A stretch of DNA of 64,000 nucleotides. Origin: Amblyomma americanum. Taxonomy: Eukaryota; Arthropoda; Arachnida; Ixodida; Ixodidae. Positions within the stretch are counted from its first letter, which is position 1; each line of letters begins with the position of its first letter. Below are positions 11,501-24,924 of this stretch, piece after piece. A program made the translations under genes and the position numbers. The notes beneath the pieces were generated by a model that worked only from the letters and a program-made list of their open reading frames with translations, was not told the origin of the DNA and did no database searches. Location of the stretch: positions 163,355,183 through 163,419,182 of the forward strand of contig NC_135500.1 in assembly GCF_052857255.1 (NCBI RefSeq), given 5' to 3'.

Positions 11501-14500
11501 AGCATTCTTCAAAGCAATAAAAAATAATCCTTTATAAAAATGCTTTGAAAACTTCTTCATTACAAACCATTTTTTTGGCTTAATTTGATTTAATATGCAT
11601 CTGCAAACATTCCGAGGCTTCCGCGCAGTGCATCTGTTTGTGCTACATTTGGCGCATACTTAACGTTCCACAGTCCAAACTTCTCGTTTTTTTTGTATCC
11701 CATGCTTCTCTTGATGTACTTTTCTTTCAGCAGGTATTTATTAAGCACGATCGTTTTTTTATTTTGCAATCTTTGCCGTGCTTGCTTCTTAAAGCAGCTT
11801 CACAAATTGCGCTTTTCTCCTTGTGTATACGGTTAGCTTCTTCTCGTCTATTGTTATTTCGCTATCTGTGCTTTGCATACATATATAATCCACAGCCTAA
11901 GCATTCTTCTTGTACCGGCCTCTATAAACCACAGCTAGTAATTTCTAGACCTTCTCAAGCTCGGGGCACAAGGAATCCACCCTTTATTTGCATTTAATTG
12001 AATAAAATGTAATCTTCTTCAAAGGGCTTCGAGCACTCTGTCGCAATAACACGCTCGTGCGCACTCCGGGGAGGCGTCAGAGCGAGTCGGCAGCCTCGAA
12101 GCGAGCGAAGGCTCAGCCCAGGGAATTGAGGAGGACGCAGTTCCATTAAGATGTATTGAGCAAGTTGGGGTGGAGGAAGAAAGGGTAAAGCCTGGTTGCT
12201 CGGCACCCGTAGCGTCCCAGGCATCTGGCGCAGGGAAGCAGAGTGAGATGAAGCTATAGAAGGAAGGAGAGGAGGGCTATCTGTGCTGACCAGCAATCAG
12301 GAGTCCCGCCGACCAACGCGGTTGGGACGCGACGGACCGAGAAATGGACAAGAGGAGGTGACTTTGCCGCTGTGCTCATCTGCTACGCAAAGAAGACGCC
12401 TTGCGCCACCGAGTAGTGTGTTTACTTTTTCTTGCGGTTTGTCTGCCTTTCGTTTTGTCTTTAGCTAAAAGAGACACTGCCTTTTGCCGTGCGGGAGTCT
12501 ATGTACTTGTGCCTTCGGTCACTCTTTATGCGTGCTTCGAGGGGGTCGGTCCCAGCAGGCAGACGCAAGCGCAGTCGCAGCTGGAGGAAATTGGGGGAGA
12601 CGTACAAAAGGAGGACATTTCGTTCATGAGGCGCGCCAGGTTGGAGCCGGCGACAATTTCTCGCCCATGCCTTGTCGTCCCGCTGCCAATGGAAGGAGAG
12701 AGAGGGCGTTATGAACGCGCACCGCGCCGATGTCTCAGTGCGTTACCTATACGACCAGTCTCGCAGCTTTGATCTCAGGTAATTTGCCCGCGAGCTGAAT
12801 GTCGACGAAAACGTTCGGAAGCATTATGTACGGCTGCGCTTCAGCACCTTTCTTCGATTAGCCCGTTTATTGAATTACTCTTTTCTTTTTTATTTTTGTT
12901 CCTTTCATCAGCTAGATTCTCTGCTGTTCTGATGGTATGATGACCGGTTTGTCTGATGATTGCAGTCACTAATCCGTCCTTTGTGTCATGTTTGTCATGT
13001 CTGGGAAATTCGCTCCTTTACTCAGAGACAAGATCTGATGCATTATTACGAGCAGACATTGCACCTTTGTTATTCGCATAAACGCAGAAACTATCAGCTT
13101 CTTTGAAGGCACAAGCTCTCCAACTAGCCTCTTGTTTCCTCTAACTTGGTGAACACCGGTTTGCCAAAATTTGTTTCAATAAATTTAAGTTGATGAAGTG
13201 AGCAATTTTTGATAAAAAAAAATCCAAGGCAGTTCTGAGCATACTTGGTTATGAATCATAACACTCTATAAAGCAGATACCGCGAGTGTGCTTCAGCGTA
13301 GGGTCCATAGTTCTGTGCTTTATTACAAGATAAAAACAAAACTAGCACGTGTGTTGTTGAAAGAAAACCCAGTCCTTTCCTCACCAATTCTCCTCCTTGA
13401 ACGGAAAAGAAAGAAAGCAACGCAGATAGTGAGAATAGTTATTTTCTGGAGAGATTTTATCCTACCAAAGTTTACGCAGAAAGGCCGAATGATCGCCGCG
13501 CACCGTTTCTCACAATGAGAGAGCGAGGAGTAATTTTCAATCTCCGATGCAGGTTGCAGCCCCTCCCCGTTCACGCCCTGTTCCCGTCGCCGCAACACAA
13601 AGGACACAACTGCGCGCGGAAAAGGCACCGGAGCTCCGCACAATCTGTCTGGAATAGAGGCGGGGGCGAAGCCCCACTAATGGGGTGGAACTGAAAGGAA
13701 ATTAAAAAAGAGGGCTGGAAATGGCTCGTAGCAAGTTTATCAAGAGGCGTAGGCGACCGCGTGAGTGGGTGTTCCTTCTTTTCGAGCAACCTTGCCGACG
13801 CCTGCCGCACTTAGAGGCGACCGAGAAAACGCTCACTTGCAAATACGGACTCGATTTTTCGTTCTGTATAGCGGCGCGCAGAGTTTTCGTGTACCTGTAA
13901 AAAAAAAAACCTGAGAGAGAGAGATAAAAAATAGAAAACAAAGAAAGAATACGACGGTAAAAATGCGACGCAGAAAACGCGTGATCGCGAACAGCAAACG
14001 CTCTTTCGGGTCTTTTTTATAATGACACTCTTTGTAATTTTTCCGCGAGGTGTAACAGGACTACCCGGTGTTTAAGAGGCCGATGAAAAATGGAGGCGCG
14101 AAACAAACACAGGTGGGGAATGATGGTGTGGAATTCTGCTGTTGAGAAGACGCGTTTAATTTGAGACAGTAGCGGCAAACGAGGCTGGAGAAAGGGCGGG
14201 CAATCAGAAGGAGCGAATTCCTTGCAGAGATGGTGCGCCAGAAATAATAGCAGGAGCTTGCTTTATTGTTTAACTTGATGGACACGTGAAATACTCATTC
14301 GTTGACGCTGTTTCCTTGCCTTTTTTTTCCTTTGCTCCCCTCCCTACGTCAAGGGTAGCCTACAGGCCATCACCTAGTTAACCTCTCTGCGTTTCCGTCC
14401 TTCTGTTTCTCTCTCTCTGTGATTTACTTTGTGCGTGTTGCGAGGGCGTTCCAAATAAAAATATGAATCAAACCGGTTCTACGCGTCTGAGGGCTAATTT

Positions 14501-15750
14501 GCGTGAGTGTACCCGATACGGGAATGGAGAGAGGGACTTGCACTTACAATAGTAGTTAAAATATTCTTTCATGAACACGAACAAAACAGGGAGATTTCCT
14601 TTACCATTGTTTCCTGTTCTTTGATTCCTTCCTCTCTCTATCCCCCCCACCACCCCCCTTCTTTTTTAACGCTTCAGCCAAGCCGCATTTCCCTGTCGTC
14701 ACCTAATGTAAATGCTTCAAGCGATGTGTTCCGGGCAGACTTTTGTCTCTCTGTTCTGACCATTAACGCAATTTTTAATTCTGGCGTGCAGAGGACGTAA
14801 TGAGTTGTTTTAATAAATACACACGAAGACATGTAGCAACACACCAGAAAAGCTAACTTTCTTTTTTTGCGGGATACGTTTGGCTAACACACTAAGCAAA
14901 GATAAGAACGTTGTTCGCTTTATTGGAACAATGATTAGTGCAATTTAACTAGAAATATTCCACTAGAAACATTCTTCAAAATAGCAAATAATAAGTAAAA
15001 AAGCCTCGGATATATATTATTGGTAATGTTTCTGAATAGTAGCATGTCGGTTACCAATATGATTAACAGAAGCGACATTCGATGACGAAGAAAAAGATTC
15101 GCGTGATTCATGTATATGTCTTAACAGCTCTTCTTTACCTATACCGAAGTGAATATGAAAAAATACGCTGGCCACATTTCAGGAAAAATAAACGAGTTTT
15201 CGCTTTAATCGCGTGCAAGGGCTTCATTTAAAGCGTGCTTCAAGGCGTGGAAATATGATTTCTGCATTTTTGAACCTAAAACCGTGCTGTCGACAGATTT
15301 ACCCCGCTTAACGGAGTTAACTTCGTTGAAATTCAGTTTTACAGTGACAGCTGTAATGCCATTTTTGGCCAAGTCATGACGTCGTCGTCGTTGGTTTCGT
15401 CTGCTCGTCTGCCGGTGATGGATGCCTTCTGTTTAGTTAAAGCGGATGTCCACCATGGCAAGTGCAGCGATTCGTAACCGAGCATGACCATGACACATAA
15501 TCTTGAGCGTGACCGCGCGTGACGCTTACCCTGCATCTCTACCCTACTCCCGTACCCCACATACTTACCCCTCCCCCCACCTCATGACTGGTTACTGTAC
15601 CTGGCACTCCAACAGTACAGTCTCAACAAAAGGCCTTCACTGGAGCTACCCCTTGACGCTAGCGCTAGTGAAACGGCATAAAAGCAACAAACATCTCACG
15701 TACACAGCGATCCCGAGTCACTAAACATTCCGACTGGCATCATCATTTCC

Positions 15751-16187
15751 TACACTCTAAACATGAATTACCCTATAAGGGTGTAAAAAGGAAGTAGACA
15801 GTTCCCTAGCGCACTCCCCTATAAAGACAAGATGGCGGCCAACTCCAGGGGTTGAAGGATGACGGCTCAGGGTAATGGTATTAGTTAAGTTAGCGCGCTT
15901 CTGTCTCGTCCCTTCGCTGTTTTGCGCTATGGAGCCTGGGCCGACTTCCACCACTAAAATATTTAATGCTTAAGGTTGGCAATGGAAACAGATGTCCTCT
16001 TGAAAAGACGGAGAGTTCCTGCAGTTATGAAAATTTCAATTAAGAATTCAGCTCTTCTATATGCTAACGTCAAAACGCCCGGTGTCCCCTTACTTCGGCA
16101 TATTACGCGGTCCCTAAAAGTAAGTGCGTCAGTAGAGTTGTTACTCGCTTTTTACTCCCTTAAAGGGTAATTCGCATTTAGGGTGTA
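15751..16187. mobile_element. MITE with long terminal inverted repeats and TA target duplication
   Basis: The left end (CACTCTAAACATGAATTACC, then CTATAAGGGTGTAAAAAGG) is matched in inverse by the right end (CTCCCTTAAAGGGTAATTCG, then CATTTAGGGTG). The likeness extends roughly 80-100 bases inward, to the CGCACTCCC and GTGCGTCAG region. Both ends are bordered by TA, which is the duplication made by Tc1/mariner-type transposases. There is no transposase gene in the 433-base interior, so it is non-autonomous. Confidence 0.8.
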
Positions 16188-19100
16188 CAAACCCAGTGGT
16201 CGCTGATATTCCCGCTACCGTAAGGGTAAACATCCGGTGAATTTTTCGTTTGCAAATTTAGCACCCGACATATCATATCTAAATAATTTTTTATGTGTAG
16301 AATTAACACTGTGAGCTCCAAAATTTATGCCGTTGTGGTTGAATCTAATTATCTTCGACCGCCTGCCGTTTCTAACTTGCTGCGAACTCTCCTCGGTACC
16401 TTTATGTTTTACCTTCATCAAATTCAAGCAGTCGCGACAGTCAATCAAGCCAGCGCCTCCAGTGGGCGCAGCAGCAGAAGGACGCAGCCATTTAGCACAT
16501 CACAGTGGACACCAATTCGGGCTCTATTAGAGCAGCAGCGCAACATGTGTCTGCGGTCCGAAGCGTAGCAGTGACCTCGGAGACCTTTCGTTTTTAGCTG
16601 AGTTGATCTCAGTTTATTCAGGTCACCGACAACACAGTTTCTACTAGATCTCGGGTTCGTGTGCAGAAGAGCTTATACTAGAAACCGTCGAGGAGATTCG
16701 GTTCCCTTGAGCCGGCCTGATGGTGTCTGCACCGCTAATCCCCCATTTGGAGCTGTGCTGCCTTCGCTCGACATTAAACCATTCTCGCTCGCTTCCTTCT
16801 ACTGCTCTTTGCTTTTTATTTCCTGTACAATGTACACCTATAATGAACGCCGAGCTGAGGTTTGTGAAACGAGAATTGGCATCGGAGTGCGCATACAGAA
16901 ACAAATCGCTGATGGAACTCAGTCAGAGCTAATATTTCTAGCGCGAGCGAGCATCGCCAGCTCAGCTCCAGCGTGAGCACTTTAGCCGATATCCTCGCCG
17001 AAAGCTGTCGCGAACGCGGAGAAGGAGACAACAGCGGAAGCGAGGGAGCGTGCTAACACGACAACCGGAGACACGGGCGTCTCCGGCTCTGACGCGTCAA
17101 TCAGATATGGTATATAGTGGCTCTTTCCCTGCTCTTGGCGACGCGCGGGCGCTGGTGGCTTAGGAACCGCCGACTGGCCGTAATCCCGGCGATCGCGGCC
17201 GCTCGCGCGGTCCATTCGCGTCTCTTCTCGCGAGATATGTCTAATCCCGCGGGATTTATCGCTGCTTGCCCGTCGCTGCAATAGAGAGCGTCCCCTCCCG
17301 TGGAAGGCCATTTCCACGCATGCAGTTTGCGCGCTTCACGCCAAAGCGCTTAGAAAAGCTATGAGCCCGCTCCTGGTGGACTCCGAAACTTTAAACTTAT
17401 CGCGAAAAAAATATTATGGATGTTTTTTAGTACTTCTGTTAACCTCCGTTGCGACGGAGCTTGGGCATTAGGGTTGAAATGGCTGAGAGATTTTTCGGAG
17501 ACTGAAACCAGAAAGTGATGATAAAAAAAGAAACGGTGATACCATCAGAGGTTATGCCGCGTGACAGGATTTGAGGTAAGTGACGGTGCGAAAGAAGTCC
17601 GAAGTAATTCACCAGCAATATTGTGGCAATTTCCTGGTGGTGCCGTATTTTGTAAACAGTCGTTTTCAGATTCTCTTTTTTTCCCCATTACCTTTCGCTG
17701 GTGCTGCCTTTCGTGCCAAGGCTGGAAGCTACTGAGAAGTTTAGCGAGTCGTTCATGCCTCCCGCTCTGTTAATGATATGGTGCCGACGAGTGACAAAAG
17801 AAAACGAGGAGTGAAATCTGGAAATGCAAGCGCTGCGGTATATTAAAAACTACTTCTCATTTCTGGTCGCAGACTTGTCACACGCCACTATTCTGGAAGC
17901 AGCAAGCTCTTTAGAGTGATGTGTTTTATTCTTATTCACAATATGGTTCTGATGTTATGACATCCGTTGGTACGCTTGGCTACGGCGGCTTTAGATAGCT
18001 TTTGCTTGTTGTGTTGATAATTTTATCTCACGCCCGTTTAAAAAAAAACAAAAAAAAAACAAGGGGACACTTAACCCGCGCCTTAAGGTTACGGTGCAGT
18101 AGCGGTAATGCGTTAAGGCCCATATATGCGACTTTCGCCATTCTCTACTTTGTATTTGCAGATCACTGGCAGTCCTCATACCTCTCCTGGCGCAGCTGTG
18201 CAGCACTTAAGCGATGCGTCATTGTTTTGCGAAAACAGGTGCTGGCAGTGGTGGGCTTGTGAGACCTACGTTGCTCTTCCAGAGTGACTTCTCGCGAACA
18301 AAGATTAATTGCGCTGTCACCTGGCACGGTGGGCAGTTTGGAGTGACGCTACAAGGTCACGTGACCAAGATGGCCCAGCTGCCGCCCAGGGGTTAGGTGG
18401 CCCCGTATTTTCTCCGGATTTTTTGCACAACGGGAACCATAACGCTGCTGCGTTAAAACACATGCACACCAAATTCCATTATGTGTTGCTGATGCGACAG
18501 CATTTGAAACTCTTGATGCCTTTGCCGGAAGGGATTGGTGGGGCTTGTGCGACCTAGTTTCCTTTCCAGAGCAGTGCTCTTTCAGAGCTCTTCAAATATG
18601 GTCTGGCGACGTCACTGCCGGGCGGGTGACGTCGCGTTTCGCCAGCCTATGAAATTTCTTCACCCTGGTGGCGTAATTGATGACTAGCGAGTATTGGCCA
18701 CTTGGTCCCGTGTACTGCTTTATTATATACCACTTTATTATAAGAACCAGGTTTTATGATATATATTTAGAGTAGGAAAGACGCTCTAAGCTTTCTGTGA
18801 ATCATTTCAGATGAAGTTTGGAAGCTCGGCCACCTCCTCGTAACAAAATACCACTTAAAGGTTGAAGGCGTGCCTGTGTAACCCCTTTACTGACTCGCCA
18901 CACTGACAGAGCGAGACTGGCCTTCTGTTGGGCAGGGCGTGGCTGATTTCATTCTCGGTCACCATCGATCAGTAGATGTCGCTGAGCCAAGAAGCGCAAG
19001 TGACCGAAAGCTTCTGTTTGAGCTCATTCGATAGAGCTACATGCGGTCGAAAGGAATCCCTATTGGTTCATTTTGGCGTCTCTCAGTAACACGCGGAAGT

Positions 19101-21185
19101 CGTCTCATGCAAGCAATGCCGTTAATTTTTTCTTTAGAACTAGATTTTAGCGTGTCCTAAATCTATCAATCAATAAACGCACGTTCTTCTTGCTGCAAAG
19201 GCCGTTTCGTTTATTAAGTGCAAATGTAGGCTTCAAAAGACATTTCCTGCTAAGAAGGTTGTTTGGTGATTATTCAGTTATTATCTGCAAATATGCTACA
19301 CTTTCTGTGCTCCCAGAAAACGTTGGCCAGTTTTCTTGGAGGAAGAGGAGGAGCAGCAGGTTGTTCCGAGGAGCAGATACAATTTCTGGTAGAATGAATT
19401 AGCAAATGAGCGAAAATGGCTTGGAGTCACGCGCGACTCCAATGCTTTGACCTGACGATTCGCGGGGGTTGTGTCACTTAAGCAGAACAGCCGGAGCAGA
19501 CGACGCGGCAACTGGCAAGTTCTGTCTGCGCATGCGCGCACTCTAGTCTGCTTCGCCAGTGCAGTCCTAAATGAGACGCTGAACGATCGCCTGGTCAACG
19601 CTTACAAACGCTTACATGATGGTACTTAAAAATTGGATAGCTCGACCTGTCCGACATGTTCTGTAATAGAGAGCGTATTAACGTTCTTATTGCACGCTTC
19701 CCACTGCACGTGCTGGCAAATGTATACCACCTTTTCTTTGATTAGTTTTTCTTTCTGATGGCGGCGGTCTTCTGTGAAGCCACTGTATTTATTTATTTTA
19801 TCCTCCTGGCTAAACGAGATTTCAGACGATTTGCGATAAAAAGTTCAGCATAAAAAGTTTAGTATAAACAAGATTGTTCGCTACCCTAGAGATTTTTTTG
19901 GTTTGGTATGGAAATGCAGTTGTTGGCACTAGGTACTGTTTGAGAGGCAAGATCATTCGATTATTTAAAAACAGAACGTGCAGATGATGCAAGAAAAAGG
20001 AACTAATTAATGAGAGGGCGGGTTTCTGAAAATGGTAGAGGTGACGTGTTAATTAGCATGGTGGTTAAATATGCTGATTGAGAAGCTTGTAATCATTAAA
20101 GAAACATAAGCCTAAGTGAGAAACGCTGGGTTGGGTTATGGTTTCAGTGTTAGAAGAGACAAAATGCTTCTGTGACCTGTTGAGCTTGCTACTCAATTAA
20201 AGTTAGTGAGACTTCGAAGCAGCTGGGTGGGAGTTTTTCGGTGCTCTTACTTGCTAGCTTTCTGACCAAATTTCTGAGCATTGCTTTTCCTTTCATACCC
20301 TCGTCGAATTCGGAAGTCGCTGCGTAGAAGTTCTAGTTTGATCAGTTAGTGGCATGTTTATCATATCGGGAACAACGCTAACACAGGAAAGAGCGAAAAC
20401 TCAACACCGGCGCTGTTACCAATATGATTGTAAACCAACAAGCCCAACTCTCCACTCTTCTGCCACTCTTCAGAGTGGCATGTTTACAGAACTTCCCGGT
20501 TGGTTGATGCTACGGTGTAATCGCATATGCGTGTTCAACAAGCGAAGTGATAGAAAAATTTGCTGCAAAAATCTAGCACATGCAGTAATCATATGATACT
20601 TGTTGACAAATGATATTACATTGTTTTTAGCTTTTGGATGAAAAAAGCTGGAGAGCCAGAAAAAGAACCAGGTTCAGGTTTTATAATGCAGAATTTCACA
20701 GTGACACCTAACTGCATTATGTGGAGGCAATCTATTTGAATTAAGAGCTGTTGATGCCTTTACACCGAGTTTTGTGTCATTTTTTCGCGGTTGTGTTTGC
20801 AGACAGCTACAAGCCTGTCCGCACAAAAGATGGCATCTATTCGGATCCTTTAGCTGGTGGCTAGCTGTTTTCTCGAAGGTGCCTAGAGGTGGCGACTCGA
20901 GCGCAAAAAATGCCGTAAAGTATGCGTCACTTCCTCTATGGTGAGGTCATTTTTAGTTCAAGGAACTATGTGACTGATGACGCCTTTTTTTTTCGATGAA
21001 GCTTCTTATCCTATCCCATTAATAAGTAGCAACGTTAGGTTCAACTACAGATGGAAAGAAATGGTGAATAGAGGTGCTCGATAACAAAGGAGTGACGAAT
21101 ATATCGACCAGAAACAAAAATCAACTCAACAGTTTTATGTCTACTTTAAGCATTGCCTCCATCTTAAACAACTAAGAGTTGTCGG
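16188..21185. other. No confident gene; CpG-rich block at about 16.44-17.36 kb
   Basis: The CpG-rich block has overlapping frames of up to 111 codons without domains. GAG followed by GTAAGTG near 17574 is a good donor match with no credible exon before it. The direct-repeat pair is at 18.24-18.58 kb. Confidence 0.5.
18244..18578 (+). repeat. Pair of diverged ~46-base direct repeats
   Basis: 18244-18289 (GTGGTGGGCTTGTGAGACCTA onward, to CTTCCAGAGTGACT) and 18532-18578 (TTGGTGGGGCTTGTGCGACC onward, to TTTCCAGAGCAGTGCT) are clearly alike with several differences. They bracket about 240 bases that include a GGTCACGTGACC palindrome. This could be an internal duplication or two ends of one dispersed repeat. 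Confidence 0.6.
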
Positions 21186-21392
21186 AATGGATGAGTGGCT
21201 ATAGTGCTCGGCTGCTGACTCGAAAAACGCGGGTTCGATCCCGGCCGCTGCGGTCGCATTTCGACGGAGGTGAAATGCTAGAGGCCCGTGTACTGCGCGA
21301 TGTGAGGTTCACGTTAAAGCTCCCATGTGGTTGAAGTTTTCCGGAGTTCTCCACCCGAGTCCCTTTGGGACGTTAAACTCTATAAACAAAAC
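21186..21392 (+). mobile_element. Diverged tRNA-derived SINE, tail type I
   Basis: The B box (GGTTCGATCCC) and the body blocks TAGAGGCCCGTGTACTG and CACGTTAAAG are clear. The A-box region (TGGATGAGTGGC) has drifted, with several small gaps after it. The tail GGGACGTTAAACTC is type I. The copy looks complete but old. Confidence 0.82.
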
Positions 21393-21561
21393 TAAGCAAC
21401 AAAGCCCCTTGAGAAATAAGGTGAATTAGAGAAGTGAAGAGCAGATGTTAAAAGTAGAAAAATAACAAATTATTCCTGGCTGTTATCAATAAAGTTAGAA
21501 CCAAAATAATACGCGTGAGAGGACGCACTACATCTAAGGAGTGAACAAAAATGGCGATGAA

Positions 21562-21576
21562 GGGGGGGGGGGGGGG
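21562..21576 (+). repeat. G15 homopolymer
   Basis: Fifteen consecutive G on the plus strand; capable of G-quadruplex formation and prone to assembly length error. Confidence 0.95.
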
Positions 21577-22190
21577 TGAACGTCACGCACCTTAAAGCTG
21601 GAACTTTTGTATGCATCCTAACGCATTATTCCTGTTGCTTTGGTGTTTTGGATTTTCATATTTCCAGCCAGAAGCTAGTCCGCCTGCTATGCCACCACAG
21701 CGTCTTATTACCTGGGGATCGGAAGCGCATGAAAACACCGTTCGTTTTGCACTTAAAAAAGAACCCCTGTTTGGTTTCCGGCTGCCTAGTCTGAATGCGC
21801 AGTACCTCACACAACAGGTGATAAAAAAAAACAAAATGCAGATATCAAAGAAGACGTTCTTAATGTTCACACGCGTTCCCATGTCTTCCACAATATAGAG
21901 TCGTTCTGAAATCACCGAAAAACAGCGCGCTTAGCGTCGTTCTGAAAGATTCATAATGAGGATGCTGCTATATCTCCGCCATAACTGTGTTTGACAAACA
22001 GGCACGAAGGCTTCCCTTGAGACGCAGCGCCCAGCTTTGTTCGTCTCGCTTTAAGGTTTCATGCTATGTAAACATATAGCCTGCTAATGCTACCACGAAA
22101 ATATTCACATCACTTCGCGTGCATATGCGGGTCGTGTGCGGCAAGCTCGTGTATTCTAGCCGCTTTTCGCAGGTAACAATGTCATATATT

Positions 22191-22214
22191 AATGCAACTT
22201 CTAATGCAACTTCT
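22191..22214 (+). repeat. Perfect 12-base tandem duplication
   Basis: AATGCAACTTCT occurs twice in a row. Confidence 0.95.
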
Positions 22215-24898
22215 AAACGGCCGGACACTGGCGACCCTGTGTCCACTTAAAGTACATGTGGTCCGCTAATGCGGAAGGTGTTTCACATATTTACGTTTAT
22301 CACGTTTGCTGTCCCACAGCGAAATAGAACTGGGTATGAAGATTCAGTGGTTTCCATCCTACTGTCATTCTCCTTTATTCTATCAAGCAAAATCTATGTG
22401 GTATTGTTTCTTATGCAATACAGAATCAAAAATTTGAAGACGCCTTTTGTAAAGGTTGTTCTCCCTATTCAGTCATGTCAAACATTTGCGGAAAAAAATG
22501 TTTAAATATTCAAAAATTGTAAGATACTGTTATGGAAATATTGAAGGCAATGGTCCACTCTTCCAATGTGTAGCAAAATCTTTCTTTCAAAGTTTTTCCA
22601 TCGATCGCATGAAGCAAGTAAGACTGCCATAGAAAACGTACGGAAAACACTTTTGACCATCGCAAAAACGTTGCTAGCAAAAAAAAAATGCAAGCCTGTG
22701 AACGATAGATGTGCGGATATATTGATTGTTATAGTGAAATCCTAAAATATATGAAAAAATGCGTTCGTAGAATATTTAGGGTTGAAAAATGCTCTTGTCC
22801 AGAATTGTAGGGTATGCTTTGTCGTCGATTAGCTCTGCCTTTGATAAGGAAGCCAGGAAATAGCATTGCTCGCGTGGAATCAACCGTGATGCCACTGGCG
22901 GCTGCTATAAATGATAGAGTGGCAAACGATAAATCGTTGAAAAAGGAGCCACACAATAGAGCTGTAGGACTGAAATAGCATCGTATTAATCAGTGCTGTT
23001 TACAAAGTGTTGTAGGTATTTGAGAGAGGAAAACAAGAATTGAAACTGCCCATCCTACCCCCTCCCCCTTCCCACTTCCTTAAGCCTACTAACGAAGCGC
23101 TGACATGCGCACCAAATTTCCGGAATTTTTTTTTTTGGTTTGCGCTTACTGCAGTCATGCGTTGAGATTACTAGGGATTTGACTCGGTGGTATTAATGAT
23201 CGCCCATGCCAGTGCTGCTGCAAAAACCAATGCGCACCCTCATCACTAGCGACTCAACGACTCTTGATGCGGGTAAAAGAGAGAAGTGCTACATAGCGAG
23301 CGATGCACGGATCACGTACAATTCATCGGTTATGGTGTCTGCTTCAGTTCGGGCGCCACACTACAGAGAATACGATGGTGAAATGTCTTAAATTTGATTT
23401 TACTGAGCAAGTGTAAAGTTAGACCATGATTAGGAATCTTCGAGCCTCTGCCTTAAATTTAAGCAAATGGCCCGTTGCAAAAGCTGATCTAAGCTTGCAT
23501 AAGCACCGACTGTCAGCGTAGAGAAAAATTACGCTTTCTTCTCATCTACATAGTGTAGAATGGCAGAGAAACGCTTTGCTTGCCCAGCGGAACTGGTATG
23601 CCTTCGAGGCAGATCTGGCAAGCGTGATTAACCCAGTATTGTTTCAGTAACGCTTACTCTGGTAAACCTGCGACCTCTTTAGTGCGTACACGACGCCAAT
23701 TGGAGGGCGCAAAATGCCGCTGCCTGTTTTTTTGCTTACTCTATATTTATTTCACTCCGAAATGCGCCTGTGCATAAATCATTTATCAAGAGAGAAACAT
23801 CTGCGCTGTTACTTTCCTCAGGCACGCTATATGGAAAACTTTTGACGCTACAAAGAAATACACTAATGCTTGAATTCCCACATAAATTTACATGGAAAGC
23901 TGCAAGAGCTACAAGCTGTAGATGAGGTTTTGCCGCAAGACGAAACTGGCTTATTTTCGAGAGTATATCGTGCTACGCAGAGCCTAAGAAGGCACAGAGA
24001 AGTTAAAAGACGAAGAATGCGAAAGCACGGAAAATGAGCTTGGAGTGAAAGACACATCTGGCCGCTAGACGAAGACAGCGCTCTTGCATAAAACAGAAGA
24101 TCGCACATTAAGCAATCGAACGAGTGAAGGCGCTCTTGAAGGGGAGGACACAGAGCCTCCACGGGCGTTTCCTGCGGGCAGCTTTCCGAGGCCTGGAATC
24201 GATAAGAGGTAGTGGCCACTTCGGGCGCAATGTCTCGGCAGGCCTGCATTAATTTCCATCCGCTTCGGACGAGGACGGCCATTTGCCTTCTTTTACGGGG
24301 CATCGCAGGAAGAAGAGCGCCAGGACAGCAACAAAGGGGTGGAGGCGTATATTTATGTCTCCGTCATGCATAAGAAATCGTTCGGGCTAAAAGTGTAAGA
24401 GGCCACGGCAACAGATGGAGTGGACGATTGATTCATGGGTCTATATTGCGTTGCCTTGCCTGAGCGCAGTATCATGTATCCGCCGCCTGGAATAGCGAAA
24501 TGAAGAACGAAATACGGCTACGGTTTGCGCAACTGATCAGACCTTGTGCGCTAAAACGCTTTCTTTTGCGAACACTTTCGTGGCAGCGCACGTTTCTAGC
24601 CCGATGTTTCAGAGCGACATTTGCCGTATATAATGTTTTTCACGCCTATGGAGGGAATATAGCATGAATGTGCGTGTGTGAGTACGCGTGATTGTACATA
24701 ATGCTGGTCTTCCGAACAATGTCGAACAAACGCGTTTTTATTTATATGACAAGCTCCCTCAATATTCTGTGTTGTCCACAATATCAATGCGATGGGTCCC
24801 GTCAACCTTTTGAACCCGTCTTTTCAGGGGTAAAACTGGCACTACATCTTTGTCGTTCTTTCTATTGCTCTGTCATTACGAGAACCTTCTAGCGGAGT

Positions 24899-24924
24899 GG
24901 GGGGGGGGGGGGGGGGGAGGGGGG
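24899..24924 (+). repeat. G19-A-G6 tract
   Basis: Nineteen G, one A, then six G. It is the longest near-uniform G tract in the window. Confidence 0.95.

Larger units (their letters stand above)
6454..15750. other. No confident gene; long unique stretch
   Basis: Contains the promoter-like site at 8.5 kb, a short repeat at 8.06 kb and CpG-rich patches at about 12.04-12.78 and 13.55-13.87 kb. Frames in these patches (up to 123 codons) have no recognised motifs. The rest is AT-rich. Confidence 0.5.

Noticed and set aside
23863..24303. 146-codon minus-strand frame
   Set aside because: Length is within chance for 64 kb in six frames and the protein has no recognisable family pattern.
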